A DNA stretch of 64,000 nucleotides from NCBI RefSeq assembly GCF_022414595.1, contig NZ_JADWYO010000007.1, positions 101,069-165,068 on the forward strand. Reading direction: 5' to 3'. Below the pieces are notes generated by a model. That model was not told the DNA's origin. It worked only from the letters and a program-made list of their open reading frames with translations, and made no database searches. The first letter of the stretch is position 1. Every line of letters starts with the position of its first letter. The position numbers and the translations under genes were made by a program. Source of the stretch: Streptomyces sp. MUM 203J (lineage in GTDB: Bacteria > Actinomycetota > Actinomycetes > Streptomycetales > Streptomycetaceae). Shown here one piece after another: positions 49,382-57,646 of this stretch.

Positions 49382-49462
49382 TGTCGGCGTCAAGACTCCT
49401 GTGCGCACCACTTGTTCACGACCGTGACGCGCGCGTCCTCCACGGCCGTGACGGTACGGGGA

Positions 49463-51208
49463 TCAGGGCGCCATCTCGTACGCACCGGAGAGCGCCTCGA
49501 CCCGGGACCAGACCCGCGCGGAGCGTGCCTCGTCGACGGCGGGACGGCGGACCGCGCCCAGGGCCCATTCCTGCTGCCGCTCGGTGGCGGAGTCCTTGCC
49601 GTACAGTTCGACGGCGTGCGCGGAGAAGTCCCGCACGAGGACGGCGAACAGCTCGTCCAGGACGTCCTCGTCGAGGCCGGTCAGCCGCGCCTGTTCCAGG
49701 ATCAGCTGGCCGTGCACCACGAGCGCGAACAGCTGCCCGACGGAGAGCAGCAGGTCGAGGTCGCGGCTCTGCTCCTCGTCGGGGGCGGCGGTGGCGACGA
49801 ACTCGCAGAGCGCGTCCGCCTGTTCGCGGAAGCGGGCGACGTTCGGAAGACGGGTGTACGCGTCGAAGGCGTCGCGCCAGTCGTGGAAGCGTACGGAACC
49901 CAGGCCGCGCGCCGGGCCCTGCTGGAAGAGGAACGTGTCGTCGGCCGCGTCCAGGCGGGTCGGGACGGGCTCGTACGGGGCCGGGTTCAGCAGGTGGTTG
50001 CGCATGAACTTGAGAATCAGCGCGAGGTTGACGTGGACCGTGCCCTCCAGCTTCGGCAGGCCGCGGATCTCGACGGCCGCCTGTGCGAAGTAGTTGTCCT
50101 TCTCGAAGCCCTTGGCGGCGATGACGTCCCACATCAGGTCGACGACCTTCTCGCCCTCCGTGGTGACCTTCATCTTGGTCATCGGATTGAAGAGGAGATA
50201 GCGGCGGTCGTCGGGCCCGGCCGAGCGGAAGTAGTCGACGGCGCGGTCGCTGAACAGCTTCATGCCGACGAGACGGACGTACGCGTCGGTCAGCTCGCGC
50301 CGCACATGCGGGAAGGCGGTCACGGGGCGGCCGTAGAGAACGCGGTTCTGCGCGTGGGTGACGGCCTCGTACATGGCGTGCTCGCAGATGCCGATCGAGG
50401 CGGTGCACAGGTTGAACTTGCCGACGTTCACGGTGTTCAGCGCGGCGTCGAAGGCGGCACGGCCGGTGTGCAGGACGTCCTCGGAGGCTACCGGGTAGTC
50501 CTCCAGGCGGAACTCGCTGACGTACTTGGAGGAGTCGACGACGTTCTTGACCAGGCGGTATGCCGGGTGGCGGCTGTCGGCGGCGAAGAAGACATAACCG
50601 TCGGGGCCCTCCACGTCGGTGCGGCGGCCGAAGACGGAGACGAGTCCGGCGGCGTTGCCGTTGCCGATGTAGTACTTGGAGCCCGTGGCCCGGAAGCCGC
50701 CGTCGCCGTCGGGCGTCAGCAGCATGTCGGTCGAGTAGATGTCGGCGCCGTGGGTCTTCTCGGACAGGCCGAAGGCGAAGACCTCACCCTCGGAGAGGAG
50801 CCGGGCGGCCCGGGCGCGGGCCTCGGCGTTGTCGCTCTGCCAGACGGGGCCGAGGCCGAGGATGGTGACCTGCCAGGCGTACCAGTAGTCGAGCCCGTAG
50901 AAGCCGAGGATCTCGTTGAGGGCCGCGATCCGGGCGGTGTCCCACCGCTTGTCCCGCTGGCCCTCCCGCTGCCCGCCGGGGCTGCCCACGGCGTCGGCGG
51001 CCGGCGTGAGGAAGGTCTCGAACAGCCCCTCCTCGGCGGCGAAGGCGAGGAAGTCCGCCAGCCAGGCCCGGGACCGGTAGTCCTCGATCAGCCGGCGCTT
51101 GCCGCGCTCCTCGAACCAGTCGACGGTGGCGCGCAGCAGTCTGCGGGTCTCGGGGTCGAAGTGCGCCGGGTCGTAGGTGCGCGGGTTGAACAGCAGCGGG
51201 TCGGCCAT
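49463..51208 (-). CDS. Acyl-CoA oxidase/dehydrogenase family flavoprotein
   Basis: This 581-aa protein has the acyl-CoA oxidase-like layout: helical N-domain, middle beta domain (FAFGLSEKTHGADIYSTDM; GFRATGSKYYIGNGNAAGLV) and a long helical C-terminus with YGRPVTAFPHVRRELTDAYV. The catalytic Glu equivalent cannot be assigned with certainty. It oxidises an acyl-CoA using FAD. Start ATG 51208 is chosen. In-frame ATGs at 51262 and 51268 fall beside or in the palindrome and are unlikely; 51244 is possible. It is probably regulated by a MarR/TetR-type protein through that palindrome. Confidence 0.88.
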   Translation of the reverse strand: MADPLLFNPRTYDPAHFDPETRRLLRATVDWFEERGKRRLIEDYRSRAWLADFLAFAAEEGLFETFLTPAADAVGSPGGQREGQRDKRWDTARIAALNEILGFYGLDYWYAWQVTILGLGPVWQSDNAEARARAARLLSEGEVFAFGLSEKTHGADIYSTDMLLTPDGDGGFRATGSKYYIGNGNAAGLVSVFGRRTDVEGPDGYVFFAADSRHPAYRLVKNVVDSSKYVSEFRLEDYPVASEDVLHTGRAAFDAALNTVNVGKFNLCTASIGICEHAMYEAVTHAQNRVLYGRPVTAFPHVRRELTDAYVRLVGMKLFSDRAVDYFRSAGPDDRRYLLFNPMTKMKVTTEGEKVVDLMWDVIAAKGFEKDNYFAQAAVEIRGLPKLEGTVHVNLALILKFMRNHLLNPAPYEPVPTRLDAADDTFLFQQGPARGLGSVRFHDWRDAFDAYTRLPNVARFREQADALCEFVATAAPDEEQSRDLDLLLSVGQLFALVVHGQLILEQARLTGLDEDVLDELFAVLVRDFSAHAVELYGKDSATERQQEWALGAVRRPAVDEARSARVWSRVEALSGAYEMAP

Positions 51209-51263
51209 GGAGGTCCGCCTTTCCGGCTCGTGTACGTCGGCCATGACACCGCCGATCCTCATA

Positions 51264-51277
51264 TGCAACTAGTTGCA
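51264..51277. promoter_or_regulatory. 14-bp palindrome upstream of the acyl-CoA oxidase-like gene
   Basis: TGCAACTAGTTGCA is a perfect palindrome in AT-rich DNA 56 nt upstream of the start at 51208. The form is typical of MarR-family operators. No marR gene lies in the window. Confidence 0.7.
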
Positions 51278-51346
51278 CAAACAAGCGCCTCCGCCGGGTT
51301 GAGACACGGCTCACCCGCCTGCGCCGGCCCTCCCCTCCCGGCGCGG

Positions 51347-52408
51347 TCAGGAGCGGGCGAGTTCGTAGCGGATGCCGTCGTCCGAGCCTCCGACCGGGGT
51401 GAAGCCCGCGCGGCGGACGACGGCGTGGGAGGGGGCGTTGCCACGGTCGACGGTGGCGCGCAGCCGCTTGAACCCCGGGCGGGCGAAAGCCCAGTCGGCC
51501 AGAGCTCGCAGGGCCTCGGTGGCGTAGCCGTGGCCGCGCTCGGTCCGCACGATGTCGTAGCCGGTCTCGGCGCAGCCGTCGGCGTCCGGGGCGGCGTGGA
51601 AGCCGATGGCCCCCAGGGCGCGCCCATCTGCGGCGCGGACGATGGCGTACGTGCCCCAGCCGGGCCGGTACGTGCCCGACTCGCCCGCCTCCACGGCCGT
51701 GCCCGCGGCGAACCGAGCCCCCTCCGGCGGACCCTCCGCCGCCCAGGCGAAGCCGCCGCTGCCGCCGCCGTACAGGTCCGCCGCGACAGCGGGCGAGACC
51801 TCGCACAGGACGAGCCGTTCGGAGCGGATCGGGTCGGCGTACCAGCGCCATGCGCCGAGCCGGGGCAGGCCGTCGCGTTCGCCCCGTCCGGTCGCCCACA
51901 GCAGCCTCCGCCACGGGTCGTCGCCGCGCGGGGTGTGCGGGAAGAGCCGCTCCAGCACGCGCGTGCACAGGTGCCCGGAGGGCTGCCAGTCCGGTTCGCC
52001 GAGGGCGGTGAGGATGTCATGGGTGTGGACGAGCACCTCCACGACGCCCATCGCCGCGAAGCCGTCGGCGCCCGCGTCGCCGTAAGGGTGCCAGGCGCGT
52101 ACGGCGGGGGGTGTCGTGAGGACGGCCGCGGAGAACAGCCTGCCGGTGGCCTCGATGACGCGGACCAGGCCGTCCGGGGAGGTGCCCGGCTCGGCGGAGA
52201 TGCCGAAGGGGACGTATCCGTCGGCGGAGCGCCCGGTCAGCTGCGTGGCGTAGCCGAGGAAGTCGTCAGCGATGTGGACGGCCGTGTTGTGGCAGCTCCA
52301 TTCCAGGCCGGCCGCCGGGACGGACCAGTCCCGGTCCGTCACGCCGCGCAGCGCGGCGGAGGTGTCGCGGATCGCCAGGTCGATGTCAGCCGCATCCATG
52401 ATCGTCAT
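51347..52408 (-). CDS. DinB/MDMPI-like domain fused to GNAT acetyltransferase
   Basis: In this 353-aa fusion, residues ~1-175 resemble the mycothiol-dependent maleylpyruvate isomerase N-terminal / DinB fold. Metal His candidates are WSCHNTAVHIADDF and VLVHTHDIL. Residues ~190-353 are a GNAT domain with the acetyl-CoA loop VRTERGHGYATEALRALADW and the late motif NAPSHAVVRRAGFTPVG. It probably acetylates a small molecule, with the first domain acting on thiol or detoxification chemistry. The start is ATG 52408 (MTIMDAADIDL). alkB lies 41 nt upstream on the same strand and may be co-transcribed. Confidence 0.85.
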   Translation of the reverse strand: MTIMDAADIDLAIRDTSAALRGVTDRDWSVPAAGLEWSCHNTAVHIADDFLGYATQLTGRSADGYVPFGISAEPGTSPDGLVRVIEATGRLFSAAVLTTPPAVRAWHPYGDAGADGFAAMGVVEVLVHTHDILTALGEPDWQPSGHLCTRVLERLFPHTPRGDDPWRRLLWATGRGERDGLPRLGAWRWYADPIRSERLVLCEVSPAVAADLYGGGSGGFAWAAEGPPEGARFAAGTAVEAGESGTYRPGWGTYAIVRAADGRALGAIGFHAAPDADGCAETGYDIVRTERGHGYATEALRALADWAFARPGFKRLRATVDRGNAPSHAVVRRAGFTPVGGSDDGIRYELARS

Positions 52409-52449
52409 GGCGGGACCCTACGGGGCCCGCCATGCCCGCACCATCGGTT

Positions 52450-53097
52450 TCAGCCCACGCCCCGGGGCCGGAACTGGATACTGATGCGGGGCCCGACCGC
52501 TCGGCTGGTCTTCGGGACGGCGTGCTCCCAGGTGCGCTGGCAGGAACCGCCCATCACCACGAGGTCGCCGTGCCCCAGCGGGAGCCGCAGGGCCACGGCC
52601 CCGCCGCCGCGCGGGCGGAGGTCCAGGTCGCGCGGGTCGCCCACCGAGAGGATCGCGATCATCGTGTCGTGCGTGGCCGAGCGGCCGATCCGGTCTCCGT
52701 GCCAGGACACGCTGTCCCGGCCGTCGCGATAGAGGCAGAGCCCGGCGGTGACGAAGGGTTCGCCCAGTTCGGGCGCGTAGTGGGCGCTGAGCACGTCACG
52801 GGCCTCGGTGAGTGCGGGGTGCGGCAGGGGGACGCCCTCGCGGTAGTACGCGAGGAGGCGCGGGACGGCGACCACGTTCTCGTACATGACGCGCTTCTCG
52901 GCGCGCCAGGGGACCCGCGCGGCCAGGTCTTCGAACAGCGCGTCGGCGCCGCGGAGCCAGCCGGACAGGTGGTCGACCCACGCTCCGCCCGCCAGTTCGG
53001 TCCGCCGGATGCCGCCCAGCGGGCCGGGGCGGATCTCGTCTCCCTGGTCGAACAGGGAGCCCTGGAGGCCGGGGATGTCCGGTCGCGGTGCGGTCAT
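52450..53097 (-). CDS. alkB: AlkB-like Fe(II)/2-oxoglutarate dioxygenase
   Basis: This 215-aa oxidative DNA/RNA dealkylase has iron ligands in VSWHGDRIGR (HxD) and TWEHAVPK (His). The 2-oxoglutarate Arg lies in GPRISIQFRPR. The nucleotide-lid region contains VMYENVVAVPRLLAYY. Length is normal for AlkB homologues. Start ATG 53097 (MTAPRPDIPGLQG) is only 6 nt after a TATTCT -10 box, so the message is likely leaderless. It should remove alkyl lesions such as 1-methyladenine; it is first in a possible two-gene unit with the DinB-GNAT gene. Confidence 0.93.
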   Translation of the reverse strand: MTAPRPDIPGLQGSLFDQGDEIRPGPLGGIRRTELAGGAWVDHLSGWLRGADALFEDLAARVPWRAEKRVMYENVVAVPRLLAYYREGVPLPHPALTEARDVLSAHYAPELGEPFVTAGLCLYRDGRDSVSWHGDRIGRSATHDTMIAILSVGDPRDLDLRPRGGGAVALRLPLGHGDLVVMGGSCQRTWEHAVPKTSRAVGPRISIQFRPRGVG

Positions 53098-53103
53098 GGA
53101 TCC

Positions 53104-53109
53104 AGAATA
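53104..53109 (-). promoter_or_regulatory. -10 box of alkB, leaderless start
   Basis: On the minus strand TATTCT ends 6 nt before the alkB ATG, in an AT-rich patch. A weak -35 (GTTCAC) lies 17 bp upstream. Transcription would begin at or next to the start codon. Confidence 0.55.
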
Positions 53110-53465
53110 GAAGACGATACGAACACGTGAACGAATCGGTGAGGGGTGACCGCTCACTGATCCCTTCCCCGGGCCGGTTTCCGCAGGTCGAGGTGGTCCT
53201 GGCCCGTGCGGCACCCACCGGAGCCGACCGCCCGCCGTGGCCATGTGGGGGGGGGCGTACCGCTCCCGCGAGGCACCGCGGAGGCGGGCGGTCGGCGGCG
53301 GCATCGTGCCGCCCGGCTCCGAGCGCTGACGGCCGCCCGGCCCTCCCCGTTCGCGGACACCACCGCAGTTCTCACGACGTCCGGCCATGGCGGGCACCGC
53401 GCCGAACGGACGCCGTGCGAGGTCAGGCCCTGCCGAACAGGCCTATGTGTTCGTAGCGGTTTTCC
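53110..53465. other. Intergenic region upstream of alkB
   Basis: These ~355 nt hold no supportable gene. It contains the alkB promoter region on the left side and the downstream flank of the secreted peptidoglycan-binding gene. Confidence 0.5.
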
Positions 53466-53927
53466 TCAGCACCAGCCGCGACTGGCGTCGGCGAACCGTT
53501 TGAACGCGGCCTGGGTTCCCGATCCGGCGATTCCGTCGATCGCACCGGTGTAGCCCCAGCTGTGCTTGAGCAGCCGTTGCAGGGCCTTGACCGTGCCGCT
53601 GCCGACGATGCCGTCGACGGCCCCCGTGTAGCCCCAGTGCGCCTTGAGGTTGCGCTGGAACGCCTTCCAGCTGTTGGTGCCCAACAGGCCGTCGAGCGGG
53701 CCCGTGTAGCGCCAGTTCGCCTTCAGCCAGCACTGGACGTAGGTCGCCTGCTGGCCGCTCAGGCCGAGGTTCACCACCGCGAGGGCGGCGGTTTCGGAAT
53801 GGGTGTCCGCCTGCGGCGTCGGCGCGGGAACCGCGAAAGCGGTGCTGGCCCCGGCCAGGCTTCCGGCGGCCAGCACCGCCGCCGCGGTGACACTGACGAG
53901 CGTCCTGGTCAACGTACTCGGTCGCAT
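53466..53927 (-). CDS. Secreted peptidoglycan-binding-domain protein
   Basis: This 153-aa protein has a clear signal peptide (TRTLVSVTAAAVLAAGSLAG, cleavage near ASTAFA) and three tandem peptidoglycan-binding-like repeats of ~28 residues. Each carries W-x-Y-T-G-x-(L/V/I)-D-G-(L/I/A): WRYTGPLDGLLG, WGYTGAVDGIVG and WGYTGAIDGIAG. The C-terminus is RGWC. It has no catalytic domain, so it probably binds cell wall or acts as an inhibitor-like peptide. Start ATG 53927. The promoter lies in the ~200 nt before the cupin gene. Confidence 0.88.
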   Translation of the reverse strand: MRPSTLTRTLVSVTAAAVLAAGSLAGASTAFAVPAPTPQADTHSETAALAVVNLGLSGQQATYVQCWLKANWRYTGPLDGLLGTNSWKAFQRNLKAHWGYTGAVDGIVGSGTVKALQRLLKHSWGYTGAIDGIAGSGTQAAFKRFADASRGWC

Positions 53928-54124
53928 ACGCTTTCCCTTCGGTCACAGGGCGGAACAGGACGCCGCAAAAAGCGTTCGTCAGCGTCCCGTTGATGCGTCC
54001 TCTCCTGATGTACAGGGTGAAACTACTTCGTCTGCGACGGCTGTTCGGGAACGCTCCGGGAAATGACCGGTAAGGGATACCAATCGGCCGATGCGAAGCG
54101 GTCGTCCGGGGCGGATGCGGGAGG

Positions 54125-54475
54125 CTAGCGGGGCAGGGTGATGGCGTAGGCCTTGCGCAGGGTCTCGTGGACCGTCCACGTCGTACGGTCCCCCTCACGC
54201 AGCACGGCGAGGTCACCGGGCCCGACCCGGAGGGTGGGGCCGTTCTCGACCTCGACGGTGGCGCGGCCGCTGATCACCACGAACAGTTCGTCCGCCTCGA
54301 CGTCGGTGACCACGCCCGGGGTGATCTGCCAGATCCCGCGCAGCTGCCGTCCGTCGTCCGAGACCGAGAGCAGCTTCCCGGTCACGACGGGCGTGCCGGA
54401 GAGGATCTGGGCGTCGTCGAGCGGCTCGGGTTCCAGCTCGGCGTCCGGGATGTGCAGGGCGAAGCTCGCGTCCAC
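54125..54475 (-). CDS. Cupin domain (RmlC/DUF861-like) protein
   Basis: This 116-aa single cupin barrel has motif 1 GVVTDVEADELFVVISGRATVE and motif 2 GPGDLAVLREGDRTTWTVHE. Motif 1 has Glu/Asp but lacks the His pair, so it may be a non-catalytic binder of the ethanolamine-utilisation/DUF861 type. The start is ATG 54475. It is monocistronic by appearance. Confidence 0.85.
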   Translation of the reverse strand: MDASFALHIPDAELEPEPLDDAQILSGTPVVTGKLLSVSDDGRQLRGIWQITPGVVTDVEADELFVVISGRATVEVENGPTLRVGPGDLAVLREGDRTTWTVHETLRKAYAITLPR

Positions 54476-55037
54476 GTGCGTGGTCCTTCCTGAGGGTGGG
54501 CGCCATCAGACCGTCCCGGCCCGAGCACCGTCAAGGACGGTTCCGTCGGCGTCCCCGGAGCTCACAGGCTGTCGAGGCGCCCCGGCCCCCGCTCGGCGGA
54601 GTGTCGAGAGTGCGGGGTCCCTCGGGCGGTACGTCGTCGACGCGAAGGGGGAGCGCTTCACGCTCAAGCCCGCGAACCGGCAGGGAGCCCAGGGCACCCG
54701 GAGCGGCTCGGGGGACATCGAGGACCCGGCCGCCCGTACGCCGGTGAGAAGGCGGACCAGATGCCGATCGGTCCGTACCGGGCGCCGGTCTCCCGGACCC
54801 TCGCCTCGTTCCACGAGCTGGAGATCAGCAGCATCGGGCCGCCCTGCCCGGACAGGATGCTGCCCGACGCACGGCCGCCGACCACCCGGCGGTCCCGGCG
54901 CGGAGTTCGCGCACGGGCAGCACAAGGAACAGTGCGGCAAAGGGGCGTACGCCGCGGGGGCGCCTTCGCGCACCCGCGGCTCAAGGGCGACACCTTGGAC
55001 GGGCTTCTCTGCCGCCGGAGCCACCGTTCTGGGCCGC
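54476..55037. other. Intergenic region between cupin and Ser/Thr kinase genes
   Basis: About 560 nt have no intact gene. On the plus strand short protein-like pieces appear in different frames (for example RYVVDAKGERFTLKPANRQ around 54625-54680). That would suit a decayed gene, but no family could be recognised. Confidence 0.35.
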
Positions 55038-56822
55038 TTAGGTGGCCGGGTAGGTGGCGACGACCTTGCCCTTGCCGTCAGCCGCGAGGTAGCCGGTGGC
55101 GTGGTACTCGTTGCTGAGGTAGAAGCGGAGGGTCGGCTGATCGGAGTTGAACGTCCAGCGGCCGACGATCAGATAGCGGGTCGACGGATTCTCCACGTCC
55201 AGTTCGCGTTCGCCGCGCTTCATCAGGTCCGGGAGCGCGTCCCAGTCCAGCGCGGCGGCGTCGAAAGGCTGCTCGTCGGCATCGTCGCGCCGGATGGTGC
55301 CGCCCACGCCCGTGCGGCGGGCGGTGCCGTCACGGAACTCGAAGCGGTCGTAGGTGCGGGCGCCCGGCTCGGTGGGGATGGAGGCCAGCGCGTACTCCTC
55401 GTACACCGTCAGCTCCTTGAACCGGGTGGTGCCGCTCACCTCTCGGAACGCGTCGATGACGGTCCAGACGTTCGCGGTGGTGAGCAGGCTGCCGCGGGGT
55501 TTCTCCGGGGCGGCCGCCTGGGGTGACTGCCCGGGTCCCGGAGAGGTCTCGGAGGGCGTGGCGGGCGGTCCGGAGGCAGGGGTGTCCTGGCCGCCCCCGG
55601 CCGGGGCGCCGAGACCGGGGCTCTCAGTGGCCCTGTCCGCGCCTCCCGTGCCTCCGTCAGGCAGCCATCGCACCAGTGCGAAGGTGCCCGCGGTCAGGAC
55701 TGCCGCGAGGGCGAGGAGAATCGGAAGGCCACGGCGGCGGCGCGTGGTCGGCGGCACCGGAGGCCCGAAGGTCCCGTTCGGCGGGGCGGGAGAGCTGTCG
55801 GGGACCGTGGCGGCCGAGCCGCCGGGCAACGGCCGGACCTGCGGCTCCGGGACGGGCGCGGGCGACGGGACGGCGGCGCTGTCCGGGACCGTGGCCGCCG
55901 AGCCGCCGGGCAGCGGCCAGACCTGCGGCCCCGGGACGGGCGCGGGCGGTGCCGCCGGTGCCGGCTGCGCCTCCGGTGCCTCTTCCGCCGCCTTCAGGAG
56001 TCCTCGCAGCTCCGAGCCGTCGGGGCGCAGCGCCGGGTCCCGTACGAGCAGGCGGGTCAGGACGGGGGCCAGCGCGCCGGACCGTACGGGCTCGGGGATC
56101 GGCTCGTCCAGGACCGCCACGAGGGTGGCCAGGTTGGTGGCGCGGCGCAGCGGGTGATGCCCCTCGGCCGCGACGTACAGAAGCATCCCGAGTGACCACA
56201 GGTCGGACGCCGGGTTGCCCTCCTGGCCCCGTATCCGCTCGGGTGCGATGAACTCGGGCGAGCCGATCAGGTCGCCGGTAGCGGTGAGCCGGGTGGTCTG
56301 GTCGTGCAGCGCGGCGATGCCGAAGTCGGTGAGGACGGCGTCGCCGTCCGGGCGGAGCAGGACGTTCGCGGGCTTGACGTCCCGGTGGTGGATGCCGACG
56401 GCATGGGCGGCGCGGAGCGCGGAGAGCACCCCGCGGCCGAGCCGCAGGACCTCGGACACGGGCATGGGGCCCTGTGCCAGCCGGTCCTGCACGGAGCATC
56501 CTTCGACGAGCTCCATGACGATCCACGGGTGCGAACCGTCCTGCGGCTCGACGATGTGGTGGATCGTCACCACGTGCGGGTTGGAGAGCCGCGCCAGCGC
56601 CCTGGCCTCCCGGACGGCGCGTTCGCGCAGCTGCGCGGTGAGCCCGGGGGCGGCCTCCTCGTGAGCGGGGTCGGGCGGACGGACCTCCTTGAGGGCGACC
56701 TCGCGATCGAGTGCGATGTCGCGGGCCCGCCACACGGTGCCCATGCCGCCGCTCCCCAGCCGGGAGACCAGTTCGAAGCGCCCGTCGACCAGGGGTCGTC
56801 TCGCGGACTCGCTCATGCTCAT
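55038..56822 (-). CDS. Membrane Ser/Thr protein kinase (PknB/Hanks type)
   Basis: This 594-aa kinase domain (~15-270) has the Gly loop RLGSGGMGTVWRA, catalytic Lys in EVALKEV, HHRDVKPANVLL and TDFGIAAL. A Pro/Ala-rich juxtamembrane linker follows with a 28-aa tandem duplication. One membrane helix (LPILLALAAVLTAGTFALV) precedes a ~180-aa extracellular domain without PASTA repeats. The sensor domain (YEEYALASIPTE; TRYLIVGRWTFN) is not recognised. Start ATG 56822 (MSMSESARRP). It could signal to FHA proteins such as that at 42969, but no link is shown. Confidence 0.94.
   Translation of the reverse strand: MSMSESARRPLVDGRFELVSRLGSGGMGTVWRARDIALDREVALKEVRPPDPAHEEAAPGLTAQLRERAVREARALARLSNPHVVTIHHIVEPQDGSHPWIVMELVEGCSVQDRLAQGPMPVSEVLRLGRGVLSALRAAHAVGIHHRDVKPANVLLRPDGDAVLTDFGIAALHDQTTRLTATGDLIGSPEFIAPERIRGQEGNPASDLWSLGMLLYVAAEGHHPLRRATNLATLVAVLDEPIPEPVRSGALAPVLTRLLVRDPALRPDGSELRGLLKAAEEAPEAQPAPAAPPAPVPGPQVWPLPGGSAATVPDSAAVPSPAPVPEPQVRPLPGGSAATVPDSSPAPPNGTFGPPVPPTTRRRRGLPILLALAAVLTAGTFALVRWLPDGGTGGADRATESPGLGAPAGGGQDTPASGPPATPSETSPGPGQSPQAAAPEKPRGSLLTTANVWTVIDAFREVSGTTRFKELTVYEEYALASIPTEPGARTYDRFEFRDGTARRTGVGGTIRRDDADEQPFDAAALDWDALPDLMKRGERELDVENPSTRYLIVGRWTFNSDQPTLRFYLSNEYHATGYLAADGKGKVVATYPAT
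55794..55961. repeat. 84-bp tandem duplication inside the Ser/Thr kinase gene
   Basis: Two near-identical 84-bp units start at 55794 and 55878. They encode PVP(G/E)PQV(W/R)PLPGGSAATVPDS twice in the linker before the membrane helix. The unit is a multiple of three, so the frame is kept. Confidence 0.8.
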
Positions 56823-57060
56823 GGCCGGTCATCGTAGGCCGTGGGAGTGACAGCGTGCGCGGAGGGCGACGCTTCGCGGGGATCCCCCGTCGTGACGACG
56901 GCGGCTGAGCCGTTCGGCGGGGGGCGCGGCCGGGCTGCTTGGCGGACAGGTGAGGGTGACGGACGCTGGGCGCGCTTGTGCCGGACGCGTTGTGGGATCT
57001 GACGGAGGCCGCCGTGGAGAACCTGCCGAGAGACCGGTCCCGGGCGTGGGGCACCGACCG

Positions 57061-57618
57061 GTGAGGCGGCGGCGACACCCGGACGGGGACCTGCCGGGAA
57101 AGACGCGGGACGTACGCCCGGCCTGGCTGTGGGCCGGCTGGCTAACGGCCGTCACGGTCCTGGTGACGGGCTACTTCCGCCTCCCGCTGGACCGTCTGGG
57201 CCCGGACCGTCCCACACTCAGCTGGACCGTGTTCATCACGCTCCTGGCGGGCCTCGCCCTGCTGCTGCTCCGGCAGATCCGCGCGGTGCTGCTAGACCGG
57301 CGGGACGCCAGGCCGGGTCTGGTGATCCCGTTCCTGATGAGCCTGTCGGTCCTGGTCTTCTCGGGCGGCTACCACGCTCTGGCCCGGGCGCCGGGCGAGT
57401 TCGTCGGTCTGGAGACCCGGCTGGACGCCCTGTACTTCACCGTGGTGACTCTGGCGACCGTCGGCTACGGCGACATCACGCCGCAGGGGCAGACCGCCCG
57501 GCTGGTGACGATCGTCCAGATCCTGTACAGCTTCGTCTTCCTGACGGCGGGCGCCACTGCCTTCAGCCGCCGCGTCCGGGGGGTACTGGCGCACCACCTC
57601 GGACGCGACGGCCTGTGA
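57061..57618 (+). CDS. Potassium-channel family protein
   Basis: This ~185-aa membrane protein has about four helices and a pore loop with the K+ selectivity filter TVVTLATVGYGDITP between the last two. It has no voltage-sensor Arg array and no RCK/TrkA-N domain. Start GTG 57061 is tentative; the frame is open to 56950 without a ribosome site. The gene is convergent with the GH71 gene, and the two share a hairpin overlapping the GH71 stop. Confidence 0.9.
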   Translation: MRRRRHPDGDLPGKTRDVRPAWLWAGWLTAVTVLVTGYFRLPLDRLGPDRPTLSWTVFITLLAGLALLLLRQIRAVLLDRRDARPGLVIPFLMSLSVLVFSGGYHALARAPGEFVGLETRLDALYFTVVTLATVGYGDITPQGQTARLVTIVQILYSFVFLTAGATAFSRRVRGVLAHHLGRDGL

Positions 57619-57646
57619 GCTGAGCCGCGAGCGGGCCGGGCTCAGC
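57619..57646. terminator. Hairpin between channel and GH71 genes
   Basis: GCTGAGCC (57619-57626) pairs with GGCTCAGC (57639-57646). It begins directly after the channel stop and overlaps the GH71 stop codon, so it is probably bidirectional. Confidence 0.65.

Noticed and set aside
51244..51268. Earlier starts for the acyl-CoA oxidase-like gene
   Set aside because: ATGs at 51262 and 51268 lie beside or in the operator palindrome. 51208 fits the family N-terminus better, though 51244 cannot be excluded.
54506..55024. 172-codon minus-strand frame between cupin and kinase genes
   Set aside because: It has no ribosome site, low-complexity composition and no domain. The plus-strand fragments look equally weak, so no gene is called.
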